From: Sordariomycetes sp. S80-01Y
Taxonomy: Eukaryota > Ascomycota > Sordariomycetes
Length of the DNA stretch: 64,000 nucleotides
Reading direction: 5' to 3'
Assembly (NCBI GenBank): GCA_037042185.1
Contig: JAXQJY010000031.1
Coordinates: forward strand, 2,170,001-2,234,000
The notes under the pieces are model-generated. The model saw only the letters and a list, made by a program, of their open reading frames with translations. It was not told where the DNA came from and searched no databases. How positions within the stretch are numbered: position 1 is the first letter of the stretch; each line of letters begins with the position of its first letter. Positions 20,743 to 31,198 of the stretch are shown here, in pieces. A program made the translations under genes and the position numbers.

Positions 20743-21773
20743 GGTGGTGGTAATGTCTTCAACAGGAAGAATCAAAGGTGGCTTTGCGTTGTGTTCAGCT
20801 GTTGGTAGCCTGTGTTACGTTGTTGCCGTCAGAAGGAGAAATGTGAGTACGACAAAGGACTTATATATTTCTGTGAGGTCTTCACTGTCGTCAAGATCTA
20901 TTGTTGTGCACCAGGAATCCATTCGCGAGTTACTTCTTATGGCTCAGCAGTCCGTCTGTTCGTTGCCACCTGGCTCGTCATACGTAGGGAAGTAATGGGG
21001 CTGGCCTTGGTCGTCACGACATTATAAAAGTCAGGAACCGTGGCACGTCGGGATAAGACCTGTCCCGACCAAATGCGGCAAGTACATCCATTCAGACTCG
21101 AGATCCATGCGGCGTTCAGGAAGAAGAGGCTTTAGCATCGAATCAGGGCCTTCACACAATCCAGGGTCGGTGGCACAGCATCCAGGTGAGCGTGGGGGCT
21201 CTTCGGGGCGCTCGACGTCATCTATCCCAAGATCGGTGCGAGCTACTTTACTCGTACGCGTATGACATCAAGCCTCGAACAAATAGACGAGCGGCAAGGC
21301 TGCGAAGCCGTGCACCGAGAGACTATGTTGCAACTGGCACGACTTGCCAGCTGCGAGCTGTGCACATAGCCTGGCCACGGCCAACCTTGGTGGTTAAGCT
21401 CACGACGATCATCCTACGAATCTCAACAGAGGATTCAAGAAGCGGTAGAGCTACCATATCTTGCGCGAGTCGCTGATGTCTGATTCAACAAGTACTGAGT
21501 TGGTGAAGACGAGGAGTTGAAGCTACAGAAGATGTGCCGTCGGCAGTTGGACCCTTGAGCTCGATCTTGCATTAGCAGCAGTCCCGCAACATAGCACGTG
21601 TAAGTGTTAAAGCGCCCCACTGGTCTAAATCAATGGCGGGGTATTTCCGTCAACCCCACCACATCCGTCTCCAACCGCCTCCCACATCGTCAACTGTGGC
21701 TACGCGCAGCATCATCGCACCCCCCAACCAATTGCTCGCTCCTCCACGCGTCTCTCTCCCTAAAGCCTTCGCA
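20743..21773. other. Intergenic, divergent promoters
   Basis: No gene seen between the small secreted protein and the NECAP-like gene. An upstream ATG in frame with the NECAP-like ORF exists at 21633. Confidence 0.5.
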
Positions 21774-22511
21774 ATGGAAACCCTCGACCCGACAACCGGC
21801 CAGCCCCTCCCCGCCGACGCCATCCAGCGCATCCTCTTCGTCTCCCAGGCCGTCCACGTCTACAACATCCCACCTCGCCCCTCCAACCGCGGCCACTCCG
21901 CCGCGGCCTGGACCGACGACCCTTCCAAGCACATCTTCACCGCCCGCCTGCGCCTGCTCGAAACCTCGCACGCCTCCACGCTCAAGGTCGACGCCGTGCT
22001 CGAGGATGCCAGCAACGGGCAGCTCTTCGCGGCGAGTCCCTACGACAACCCCAACGCCGTGGAGCCCGTCCTAGACAGCTCGCGCTTCTTCGCCATCACG
22101 GTGCGCGACCCGACGGGCCGCAAGGCCGTGCTGGGCATAGGCTTTGAGGAGAGGGGGGAGGCGTTCGACTTCGGCGTCGCGCTGCAGGAGGCGAGGAGGG
22201 GACTCGGCTGGGAGGCCAAGGAGGCCAAGAAGGAGAGCCAGCCGGACAAGGACTACAGTCTCAAGGAGGGCGAGACCATCACGGTTCAGATAGGCAATAC
22301 GGGGATAGGGCGGCGTCGCAAGGAGCAGGAGAATCAGGAGGCCGAGTCGGCGAACCTGCAAAGCTTCGCTTTGGCTCCTCCGCCGGGGTCAGGGACGGGG
22401 TCTGGCGGGTTCGGCCTACCGCCGCCGCCCAGCGCAGACGACGTGAAGAGGAAGAGGAGATCTGCACAGGAGCTTGGGTTTGACGATGGGAAATTTGGCG
22501 AGTTCGCATAG
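21774..22511 (+). CDS. NECAP-like adaptin-ear-binding coat protein (DUF1681)
   Basis: 245 residues, single exon. The N-terminal PH-like NECAP domain covers about 10-150: VHVYNIPPRPSNRGHSAAAW, LRLLETSHASTLKVDAVLED, FAASPYD, DSSRFFAITVRDPTGRKAVLGIGFEERGEAFDFGVALQEA. These blocks follow animal NECAP1/2 in order and spacing. The C-terminal half is charged and then Pro/Gly-rich with short hydrophobic peptides suited to binding adaptor ears. NECAPs work with AP-2 and clathrin in endocytosis at the plasma membrane. The start METLDP is preferred over an ATG 47 codons upstream because family members begin just before the first beta strand. Confidence 0.88.
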   Translation: METLDPTTGQPLPADAIQRILFVSQAVHVYNIPPRPSNRGHSAAAWTDDPSKHIFTARLRLLETSHASTLKVDAVLEDASNGQLFAASPYDNPNAVEPVLDSSRFFAITVRDPTGRKAVLGIGFEERGEAFDFGVALQEARRGLGWEAKEAKKESQPDKDYSLKEGETITVQIGNTGIGRRRKEQENQEAESANLQSFALAPPPGSGTGSGGFGLPPPPSADDVKRKRRSAQELGFDDGKFGEFA

Positions 22512-22689
22512 AACGGTTGTCGATACCTGCAGATACAACGGGAGAATCGCCTATTTTGGGGCAAAAAGTTGAGCTGTTAATAAGCGAGCGATGCATCATG
22601 GCAAATGCTAATGTTAATGCTACATAATCTCAAATGTCCAAACAATGTGCCAAACGCCTTTCCGTACATACAAACTCCCCTTGCAACCA

Positions 22690-23592
22690 TCAAGGCCACA
22701 TCGACTGCAAATTGGGCAGACTCAATCGCTTCTCGCTTGGCGAAGGCATTTCAATGTCAAAAGACAGTCTCCTTTTGCCGTTCACCTCACTTTTAGTTTC
22801 CTCCTCTTCATGGCCCTCGTACTCGAAACCCTGGTCGTGAGCGTCAACGCACTCCTCTGCGTCTTCCTTGACCGGCTCCAAGCTGCCCTGCGGCCCGCTC
22901 GCGACAGCTGAGTCGATGGACAAGCCCCGTGGGACAAAGTTTGGCGATGAAGCGTTGAGTGGAGTGCTAATCAGACTGCCGCTGAGACAGGATGGTTCCT
23001 GGGGTATCGACAGCGGCGAGAGGGTAAAGTACCCGACGGCAGGCGACATGCGTCGTTCCCACTGAGCTTGCGCCCATGTCTCGCGGTTCTTGATCTCAAT
23101 GCAGAGCTCGCTCCATCGAATAGCCAACGCGCGCTCGTTGTTCCCCGCCTCGTTCAGCAAGCCCCTCGCCTTGCTGACCTGCTTCTTCAAGCGCCTTCTG
23201 TGCTTTGCGTCGGCTGCGTGGGCGGCGTCAAAGTCACTCTCGGCAACGGCGTACCGCCGGATCAGCTCTGTTTTGCAGCTGGACTGCCTTTCGAGCTCCT
23301 GGCTGATGTACGCTCGTTCTCTGGCCAGGTCTTGCGGGTCTCGCGGCGAGAAGATCGAGTCGGACGTAGCAGTGGAGCGGCGCCGGCGATGGGTGCTGAC
23401 GGTGCTCGATTGGCGGTTGACCTGCGTGTCCACCGTGGTTCTGGGCAGAGATTCGGGTGTTGGAGGCTCTCGAAAGGTAGTTGTTTGCTTTTTTGGGTGG
23501 CATTCAAGGCTGGGAGTTGTGTCCTCGGGTGGTGGTGTCATCATGGCAGGCGAGTAAATGTCCTCGCCACGGTTTGCGCAGGCTGTATCCAT
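22690..23592 (-). CDS. Unrecognised protein with a central coiled coil
   Basis: 300 residues, single exon. Residues 1-85 are Pro/Thr/Ser-rich and likely disordered. Residues 85-170 form a charged helical stretch (ARERAYISQELERQ, RRRLKKQVSKARGLLNEAG) suited to a coiled coil. The C-terminal third is Ser/Pro and acidic (EGHEEEETKSEV), ending SLPNLQSMWP. There is no signal peptide or membrane segment. I do not recognise a family. It is convergent with the NECAP-like gene, with about 180 bp between stops. Confidence 0.6.
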   Translation of the reverse strand: MDTACANRGEDIYSPAMMTPPPEDTTPSLECHPKKQTTTFREPPTPESLPRTTVDTQVNRQSSTVSTHRRRRSTATSDSIFSPRDPQDLARERAYISQELERQSSCKTELIRRYAVAESDFDAAHAADAKHRRRLKKQVSKARGLLNEAGNNERALAIRWSELCIEIKNRETWAQAQWERRMSPAVGYFTLSPLSIPQEPSCLSGSLISTPLNASSPNFVPRGLSIDSAVASGPQGSLEPVKEDAEECVDAHDQGFEYEGHEEEETKSEVNGKRRLSFDIEMPSPSEKRLSLPNLQSMWP

Positions 23593-24180
23593 TGAAACGG
23601 TTAGGCGTAACGGTTCAGCTGTGAGATTTGGTGAAGTGATGGACCAGAGGTCGTCTTTTCCTTTTCAGATCTTCATATTGTCGACGAGCTGGGGCAGCTC
23701 AGGCTTCGTCTTGTCCGCAGAACCCATAGGTCGCCCCATAGCCAACAACTACCCAACAACCCGAACAGCTAATCTGAGCAAGCTTTGTCCTCCGAACGGT
23801 CCTCGACACACAGTGCTCGCGGATTGAGCCCAAGCGGTCCAAGCGTCGTTCATCTGGTCCATGGAGGGGTGCGCTGGGCCATCCATGTCCAGCGGTCCGA
23901 CGTGTTGGTTGAGACATGTGGTTAGGGTGAAGGGAGGATCTGTGCTTAATACAGCCACAACAGCCTCGGAGCTTTGAATAGAGGAGCGCAGATATTGTTC
24001 CAGAAAAAAGCCATCCCTGTCCAATTTGCGCTCTCATTGAGCTGTGGGAGTGGATGTCAAATGATGCGGGCAGTACAGTTAAGGTTTCGTCGTCGGGTCG
24101 ATCGCCCGGTCATCACCTCGACAGGACCTCGTCCAAGAGCTTGGTAGCTCCCGTGATGGGGACGAGCAGGAGTTGGAGGT
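23593..24180. other. Intergenic
   Basis: No gene seen; upstream of the coiled-coil gene and downstream of the radical-SAM gene. Confidence 0.5.
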
Positions 24181-25435
24181 TCAAAGCGCAAAGCCTTCGT
24201 GTCTGGGCGGGTCATTGAAACGCCACAACCCAGCTTCCTCGGCAGCCCTGCGGACAGACGAAACCTCGTCCTTGTTCACCGGACGATTGATGTCGGAATA
24301 CCGCACCTCATTCTCATTATTCTTTCCTCGCCTTGTCTTCCCCACATGGGCGTCCGGGCGGTACTGCTCCATGATGTGCACGAAGCAGTCCGACGAGATG
24401 GTGGCCAGGAACCGCATGATTTCAGCGCCCTCGGCCTCCTTGCCTGGCATCACGAGGTGCCTCACCAGAAGACCTTTCTTGGCGATACCGTCGGCTGTGA
24501 AGCTCAGGTCGCCCACCTGTTCGTGCATTGCCTTGACACTCTCCCTCGCGGTCGATGCGTAGTCGTCCGCTTTGAGCAGGCGCTTTGAGGACGCGGCGTT
24601 CCAGACTTTGAAGTCGGCTAGATAGATATCCACCAGACCATCCATGAGCTTCAGAGAATCTAGAGAGTCGAAGCTGGATGTGTTGTACACGATAGGTACT
24701 TTGAGCCCCTGGTCCTTGGCATGTAGGATACTCAAGGCTACCTGGGGCACCACGTGCTCCGGTGTCACCACATTGATGTTGTGGACGCCGCCAACTTCCT
24801 GCAGCTTCATGTACCAGTCTCCCAGTTCCTCGGGGGTCAGGTCCATGCCATTCCTCTTGTGAGAGATATCGTAATTCTGGCAGAAGGTGCAACGCAGGTT
24901 ACACCCGCTCATGAACACGGAGCCACTCCCATTGTGGCCCTGGATGCAGCTTTCTACAGTTCAGATTAGCTTTTCAGCGCCCGTGGACTATCGGTATCGT
25001 CGAAGCAAGGGCGACAGGGAACGGACCTTCGCCAAAATGGGGCGCTATGACATTGACCTTGGCCTTGTCACCAACGAGACACATGCCAGTGGTCTCGTAG
25101 CGGTTGACGCCGCATTCTCTGGGACAGAGGTTGCAGTTGCGGAGGTGCGCGTATGCCAGGCTGCGTTTCTTTGCCGCGTCACGAGAACTGAGGAGTTGGT
25201 ACCGAGGTATGTAGTCGTCGAGCAGGAATGGAGGGGCGAGGTGCAGGTGACGGTCGCCAGAAGGACTAATGAGACGAGCTGGTGGTCGAGCTCGCGGCAG
25301 CAACTGGCGCAGCATTCTGGTTGCGTGATCTGTCGGGGTTTGACATTGGGTGAGATGGCGGTTCGATGGAACCGGCGTGGATGAGATGGTGTGGTTGATG
25401 AGGTCTACGAAGGGCACCGTGGTGGTCGCCGCCAC
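24181..25435 (-). CDS. PflA-like radical SAM protein
   Basis: Two exons (25435-25027, 24953-24181) give 393 residues, joined in phase 1. The radical-SAM cluster motif CxxxCxxC is CNLRCTFC (C154, C158, C161), followed by QNYDISH. Upstream, CNLCPRECGVNR (from C101) and C119 form a second Cys set seen in the COG1313 group of pyruvate-formate-lyase-activase-like proteins. The spliced HFGEESC-x-GxxGSGSVFMSGCN matches that group well. Substrate is unknown; most fungi have no pyruvate formate lyase. An internal ATG at residue 41 starts MLRQLLPRARPPARL, which looks like a mitochondrial presequence, so the true start may be 25318. Confidence 0.85.
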
Positions 25436-25744
25436 CCGACTTGGATGGCTTACCCTGCACTCCGCGCCCGTTGTAGCCAGGTTCCAGGATCAGGACCTTA
25501 AGCCCCTGAGGATCTGCTTCGCTTCATTGTTAATATCAAAGTCTGTTTAGGAAGCTCCGCTGTTCTTACCTGAATCATTTTACTGCACAAAACCGCTGTT
25601 CTGGCGACATTACCAGACGGCGAAGCGATATCTTCACCACCTTAGACTAAGTGGACAGCAGAAAAGCCTCTGCCTTCGGAGGATGTCAAGGGATCAACAA
25701 ACAATAGGAACACAATGAAGACATTCTACTTGACAAACATCCTA
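25436..25744. other. Intergenic
   Basis: Upstream of the radical-SAM gene and downstream of the next minus-strand gene; nothing further seen. Confidence 0.5.
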
Positions 25745-27088
25745 TCAAAATCCAGTGTTCGCTCCCCACGTTGGATAATTCCCCGCCTCCTTCATCTTCA
25801 AGACCTGATTCTCCTTTCTCAACGCCTCATTCTCCTCCCTCAGCATCTCCACCGTCGCCGCCCAGTCCGTTTCCAGGTCCGCCTTGTAAATCTTCTCCCT
25901 GTACCTCCTCTCCCAGTCCGTTACCCTCGCGGGCCACTTGCTTTCCGGCACAGACACGACGCCAGGCTTCCTCTCCATCTCGAGCGTCCTCTTGAGGGAA
26001 CCCTGGTGCTCAATGGCCGGAAGAACAAATACAGCTGCCTCAGGCCCGTCGCCCTTGACGCGGTAGAACCTAGATACGAGGTCCACCTTGACGATACCCT
26101 CGGCGAGGGGATCCTCATCCTCGTCAAAGGTAAACAGGCGCTGACCCTGGACGGCGGCGTCGTGCCACTGTCTAGCCCTTTCCTCCATGTGCTTCTCTTT
26201 TTCGTCCAAGAGGTGGTGAATCTCGTTGTGAGCAGGCGTGCCGGCGTTGACGAGGATGAACTTATCCTGGAGATGAGCGACGTCGTGGCCCTGCTGGCGC
26301 TCCTCGAATGTCTGCTTGTTGATGATCTGCTTCGGGATCTCGGCCTCGTGAGACAGGGCGCTGCATGCGTTGGCATACTCTATCTCGAGCTCGTGCATGC
26401 GCCCGATGAGGTGGTGCTGGAAGAGCAGCCACTGACCGATGAGCGTGTTGCGCGCGTGTTTCGTCTCGTCGGATCCATCGTCGTCCGATGGAAGAAGAGA
26501 TAGCAGTCCACCTGTAGCTGAGTACTCATGGTCCAGGATCTCGAGACACTCGTTGGCGTGCTGGAGGAGGGCCATGTGCGAGCCAGTAGCCCTGTCGGCC
26601 TGAGGGAGCGGGCAGTGGCGCGTCACACCCTCTACATCGTGCTCGTGCGCGATCTCATTCTGTATAGAATTGAGTGGGAGATGGTGGCACCCATCAGGAT
26701 TCTCATAGGGTGTCCCGAGATCGCTCAACCAGTCGAAAGCCTCGTTCTGCTTGAATTCCAGAGTCTTCCAATCCGCAACATTTGCGCCACCGCTCTCGCC
26801 TACATCCGGCACGCCAAAGTTGGTTTGAATGCTCAACTTGCGTATGAGAATTGCCAGAGACTGTGCGTGCTTCTTGAGCTCGAGGAGCGTGGGAGCTTGA
26901 TTGCTAGACAGGTATGAGCAGTTGACGTGGCTGATGCGCTTTAGCTCTGAGGGTTCTGGGACGAGGCGTGTGAGAGTGCTCTGGTATGTCGTTGCGTGGT
27001 TCGTCGCGGGGATGTAGTTGAAGACCTGGTCATCTTTGGGAACGGTTTCTTTGATGCCGCTGCGAGCTTTTTTGTTGGTGGCGTCCAT
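25745..27088 (-). CDS. Unrecognised conserved-looking helical protein
   Basis: 447 residues, single exon, no signal peptide or membrane helix. It is rich in His, Glu and Leu helices, with a long middle part (HMALLQHANECLEILDHEYS, LIGQWLLFQHHLIGRMHELE) and a C-terminal coiled coil (TVEMLREENEALRKENQVLK) near 415-436. The coiled-coil end suggests dimerisation or docking. I do not recognise a family. Steady third-position G/C and a long intact frame support it as real. Confidence 0.65.
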   Translation of the reverse strand: MDATNKKARSGIKETVPKDDQVFNYIPATNHATTYQSTLTRLVPEPSELKRISHVNCSYLSSNQAPTLLELKKHAQSLAILIRKLSIQTNFGVPDVGESGGANVADWKTLEFKQNEAFDWLSDLGTPYENPDGCHHLPLNSIQNEIAHEHDVEGVTRHCPLPQADRATGSHMALLQHANECLEILDHEYSATGGLLSLLPSDDDGSDETKHARNTLIGQWLLFQHHLIGRMHELEIEYANACSALSHEAEIPKQIINKQTFEERQQGHDVAHLQDKFILVNAGTPAHNEIHHLLDEKEKHMEERARQWHDAAVQGQRLFTFDEDEDPLAEGIVKVDLVSRFYRVKGDGPEAAVFVLPAIEHQGSLKRTLEMERKPGVVSVPESKWPARVTDWERRYREKIYKADLETDWAATVEMLREENEALRKENQVLKMKEAGNYPTWGANTGF

Positions 27089-27591
27089 GGTGGTCCTCGT
27101 GTAAGCCGACGTAATGCAAGGTCGAATGGAATTGCCAACAAGTAAGGCAAAAAAGAAAGCTATCAGAGATCTGGTGGACAGGGGAAGAAATCCAAAGAGG
27201 AGCCTTCCTCTTTATGGCCGTCCATAATCCTGCGCGAGGCGTCGCTGCTCGGTTGCGTTGAGGCTGCCGAGCGGCTCGAGCACAGCGACCAAGGGGGTGA
27301 AGCTATACGGGGAACAAAGAGATATGCACTGAGCTTAGACCACAGCACCACCATCAACTCTGTGCCTCCTCTCATTCAGCTTGCCCGGTCAATTGCGGGA
27401 ACGAAATGTACACGTGGGTATGAACTCACCGCACAACTGTGTAGTCCTTTTTCTCGCAGTCGGACGCCGCATTTGCAGTCTTGAACGGTAACAACTTAAC
27501 CGGGCAGCATATGTGCGAATTGAGAATTCATCTAACATTAGAAGTCATATAAAGTACATGCTCATCGTGAATCTGGTACGCCCAAGGTGTT
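27089..27591. other. Intergenic
   Basis: Region upstream of the helical-protein gene and downstream of the sulfotransferase-like gene. No supported gene. Confidence 0.5.
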
Positions 27592-28559
27592 TCATGACCA
27601 GAACTGCCTGTAGGCAAGCACACCTCCGCCGGCGACCAGCACGGCCAGGGTGATGGCCATGTTGCGGATCGACTTGGACACGATCGTCTTGTTCCACTCT
27701 TCCTCGCGCTTCTTCCAGCCTTCAGACCTCGTGTTGACGTGCGGGAACGGGCCTTCGGGAACTGGCTTGTCGAGGAACTTACAGAGCGGCTCCCATCCGT
27801 CCTGGACAGACCACTCCAGCAGACGCTCTGGGGGAACCAGGCCACGAACCATGGCGCAGTGCTCTGCAGCAGAGTTAGCAAATCGATTACGCTGGTGAAT
27901 CGTGTAGCCTCGCCTTTGTAAACCCATTTCCCCCGCGCCAGGGTTGCGTCGACGACGCCCTCTCTCGACTCAACACACCTCATCAACCCCGGCACCAGCA
28001 GCCTCTCAATTGCGTTGTAGATGTGGAAGCAGTGCGGGTCAAACCACTGCGCCAGCCAGAGGAACTTGCTCCTCGGCACCGCCAGCACACTCTCATCCAT
28101 GCTCCGTAGCCAAGCGTCCAAGTCATTCCGCTTGTTGATCACCACCTTTGCCTCCGGATAGGCTTCAATGAGCTCTGCGGCGAAGCAACTCGCCGGCACA
28201 TCCGTAACCGCCATGCTCTCTCCCAGCAGCGCATCGAAATCATCGCGCGTGAGAGGCTGGTTCGGCGGATCGTTGAGCCACTTGCGTCGACACATGCGCG
28301 CCCAGGCCGCGGCGCGGTTGGGCTGTTCGAAGAGGATGTCCCAGCCATGGTAGGTGTGCTTGTAGCCCAGCTGCAGCAGGCCGGCCTGGAGCGACTCGGT
28401 TGCTGAGCGCGGTGGGCCGACGCAGATGACTTCGAGAGGAACAGTTCGCTTACGTGGCGGAGGCTCGTCTGTTGCGTAGACGGTGTCTTGCAGGAAGCGC
28501 CACCAAGCACTTGTGAGGACCATGATGGGCGGTTCAGCCGTTCGCAATGCGGCGATCAA
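27592..28559 (-). CDS. Sulfotransferase-like P-loop protein with C-terminal membrane anchor
   Basis: Two exons (28559-27914, 27863-27592) give 305 residues. The PAPS-binding-type loop is VGPPRSATES (47-56), followed by LQLGYKHTYHGW, and later VVINKRNDLDAW, the second conserved strand of the family, and LLEWSVQDGWEPLCKFL. Fungal members of this group are usually called sulfotransferase-family or NAD-dependent epimerase-like; actual substrate is unknown. Residues about 283-302 form one hydrophobic helix near the end, suggesting a tail anchor. The intron (27913-27864) starts GC, ends CAG, and has a perfect GCTAAC branch site; no GT donor gives the conserved GKWVYKEHCAMVRG join. An alternative start is MVLTSAWW (28523). 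Confidence 0.82.
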
Positions 28560-31198
28560 GATGATTTAGATGAGAGAGGAATTGAGACGCGACGTGCCAT
28601 GGGAGGCTTACATCCCATATCTCAGGAGGATGACATGACGTCGGAAGATCTGAGCCAGCTGTGCCGTCGCGCAACGGCGGTTGGCGGGGCCGCTGTAGGG
28701 GTCTGTAGATGCATCGCGGACTTATCGGCGGTGGTACGACTGCCTCGATTGGAAACCTCTCGCGGATCGAATGGCGCAATCGCGAAAGCCATCAAAGACA
28801 TGCTGAAGATGATGGATCCCCTAATGTGAAGCCATCACCCGTGTCAAAACTGCACAGAAGGGTCTTGACTCTGGCGGGTGTAAGTCAGGGCCCACCGTGC
28901 AGACTACCTACAGTGGGCCAAGATAGGCTGATCCAGGGACACGTCGAACTCCATTACTTTGTCGAGCCTTGTCGTCAGTGACTTGCGTCATGAGGTTGGG
29001 TGCCGTGCCTCGGCCAGGGGCATCAGTTCGTGTCTGCAGTGACCATGCAATATTCAGCGGTGATATCTTCGGGATGTGGTGGTGGTTTTCAGGGAACCGA
29101 TGTAAGGACAGGGGCAGGCCTGTCGTGGGAGAAGGGGAGTCTGGCGGCAGTTGAAGTCGACAGGGTCCCCGGGAGCCGCTCCTGATTCTGCAACACTGAG
29201 GGAGCGCCGACAAATACTCAGTACGCTCGTGTTTGTGGAAGAGATATGAAAGGAGGCCCTGTCCGCTGCCGGCTCCCCACAGCCTCGCCGCCTGGTGTGC
29301 ACGACGTGTCACGATGCGCTGGCTCGTGTCTTCGTTCAGGTCCCAGCTCGTCAAGGCTTCTCAGATTGCGTCTGTGCATCAGCTCACGGTCGGTACGTGC
29401 CCTACGGCTCTACATGATCAGAAAAGCAGACGGTGCCCGAAATGGCTGGCGCTGCTGGTCCCAAGGCCGAAACAGATTCGCATCATCAGCTATGTGCGTC
29501 TCGTGCACATCAAGACGTGCGAGCCACTGAAGCTGAGCCAAGTTTGTCGGTGACGCAAGCCATGCCGATCGCGACCTCTGGCAGCAGTTTATCCCATGAA
29601 GATGTCAGCACCCCCGCAACTAAGTCAAGATCGGATCGTCGGCCGCGCCTGGGCACTACACGACGCAAACGCAGCTTGTGGTGGTGAAGACAATCAATTA
29701 TCCAGGCCGTCAATTGAAGCTGCAGGATGGCGTCGAGTTTGTTCCCAACTAAGCGCATTGGCGCAGCAACCGAGGATGTGCAGAGCATTCCAGCTGGTTT
29801 GGACCGTTTGCACGTTGGCAACGGTGTCAAGTTAAAGCTAAAGCTGGTTGGAGGTGAATTCATGACACCAATGGGAGACGACCCAAGTCAGCGCTTCTTG
29901 ACGGTTCGAGACGGTCAGGATTTCAGGGGTGCTTTCTTCGGTGCGAGCGAGCCACCAGCCAGGAAGGACTCGTCATCGGAGATTGCCAGCACTCTGGTAG
30001 ACTATTTAACCCCTTGCTGCAGGTGAACGTCATGAGGGCGGTCGGGACCCAATGCCATGTCGCTCTGGCTCGGCAGATGTCTTTGGACTGTGTCACTGCA
30101 GCATTGGCCAAGTTTGTCTGCAGGTCGACAGCGACGGGAAGCCATCTGGCAACGCCTGGTCACGATACACAGGCGAGAATGGAAGACGACACAGACGCCG
30201 CTCGAAGGCTGTCGGTGATAATGCGGAGGGGAGGGGACTGGCGCTAGAGTTTAGCTCGTCGTCGCGTGCTGGGATCGCCTCGAGGAGAGATTGACGCTGG
30301 TGGATGCTATCGATCGCGGATGCAGCACTCCCAGTTTCGGGAGGCAATCAGAGGCGCGGAAGCGACCATTCCAGACCCACCTCAGCCACCAGTTCCAGCT
30401 CCAAACAGGGATCAGAGATGCGATTTCAGCTCTCATGAGCTTCCTCGGGCTGCTGCGACCTGGACGGGGGACAGGGAGCGCGTGTGCGAAGAGCCGTCCA
30501 GACTGCGCTGCTCAGCTTCCACTGCACGACCATTGCCTCATTGGACCTGTGAGCCTGCGGTGCCCTCTGGGTTGAGGCGAGGAGGGTCTGTTCGTGAAGA
30601 GCTTTAAGATACTTCCATAAGGAGATGTTTGTTGTGGTTGTTGTTCCTCCTCATCCACCTCGACCTCGCAGGAGACTGAGACATGACTTATTAGCAGCGT
30701 GACAGCACCAGATCTACCGCGACACACTTTGCCTCTTTGTTGCTAGCCTTCACAGCTCCCCAGATCGACTGAATCGGCAGCTGCCCAGAAAAATTAGATC
30801 ACTTGAATTCCTGGCGCTGCTGTTATTGTGGCACGAGCCGTCTCGCTGGTCGTCGCTAGCACTAGCACCAGCACCAGCAACACCGCTGCAGCGCCTCAGC
30901 CCGTACTAACGTAGTGCCGCTGCCCTGAAATTGCAGGTTCCGCATTGACGTCTCTGCCGCGCTGCTCCTCCCGCTTCCAACTTTTCTTCCTGCTCCTCCT
31001 ACATCCTCCAGGGCCTCAGCTTCTTCTTCTTTTTCTCTCTTTTTTTAATTTATCTTCAGTCATTGCTCCTCACTTGAGCCCTCCAGTTGCTCACCTACGC
31101 GGCCCCGAAGCCAATCCCTCTCACCCTTCTGCCGCCAGCGGTGCCTCACAACCGAGCCAACTACCACCGCGGCTGGCAGCCCGCGAACGACGTCAATC
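28560..31198. other. 2.6-kb gene-free stretch ending in the CSC1 leader
   Basis: Only short ORFs are present, and none shows a motif. The last 200 bp, including a T/C-rich tract at 31020-31057, look like the core promoter and 5' leader of the channel gene. A non-coding RNA cannot be excluded. Confidence 0.5.
31020..31057 (+). promoter_or_regulatory. CT-rich tract upstream of the channel gene
   Basis: A nearly pure pyrimidine run about 145 bp before the ATG. Such CT boxes precede transcription starts in many highly expressed fungal genes. Confidence 0.4.

Noticed and set aside
12008-28559. Secondary-metabolite gene cluster
   Set aside because: No PKS, NRPS, terpene cyclase, P450 or cluster regulator is present.
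29727-30026. 99-codon ORF in the 2.6-kb gap
   Set aside because: No recognisable motif; overlapping ORFs in other frames are equally long.
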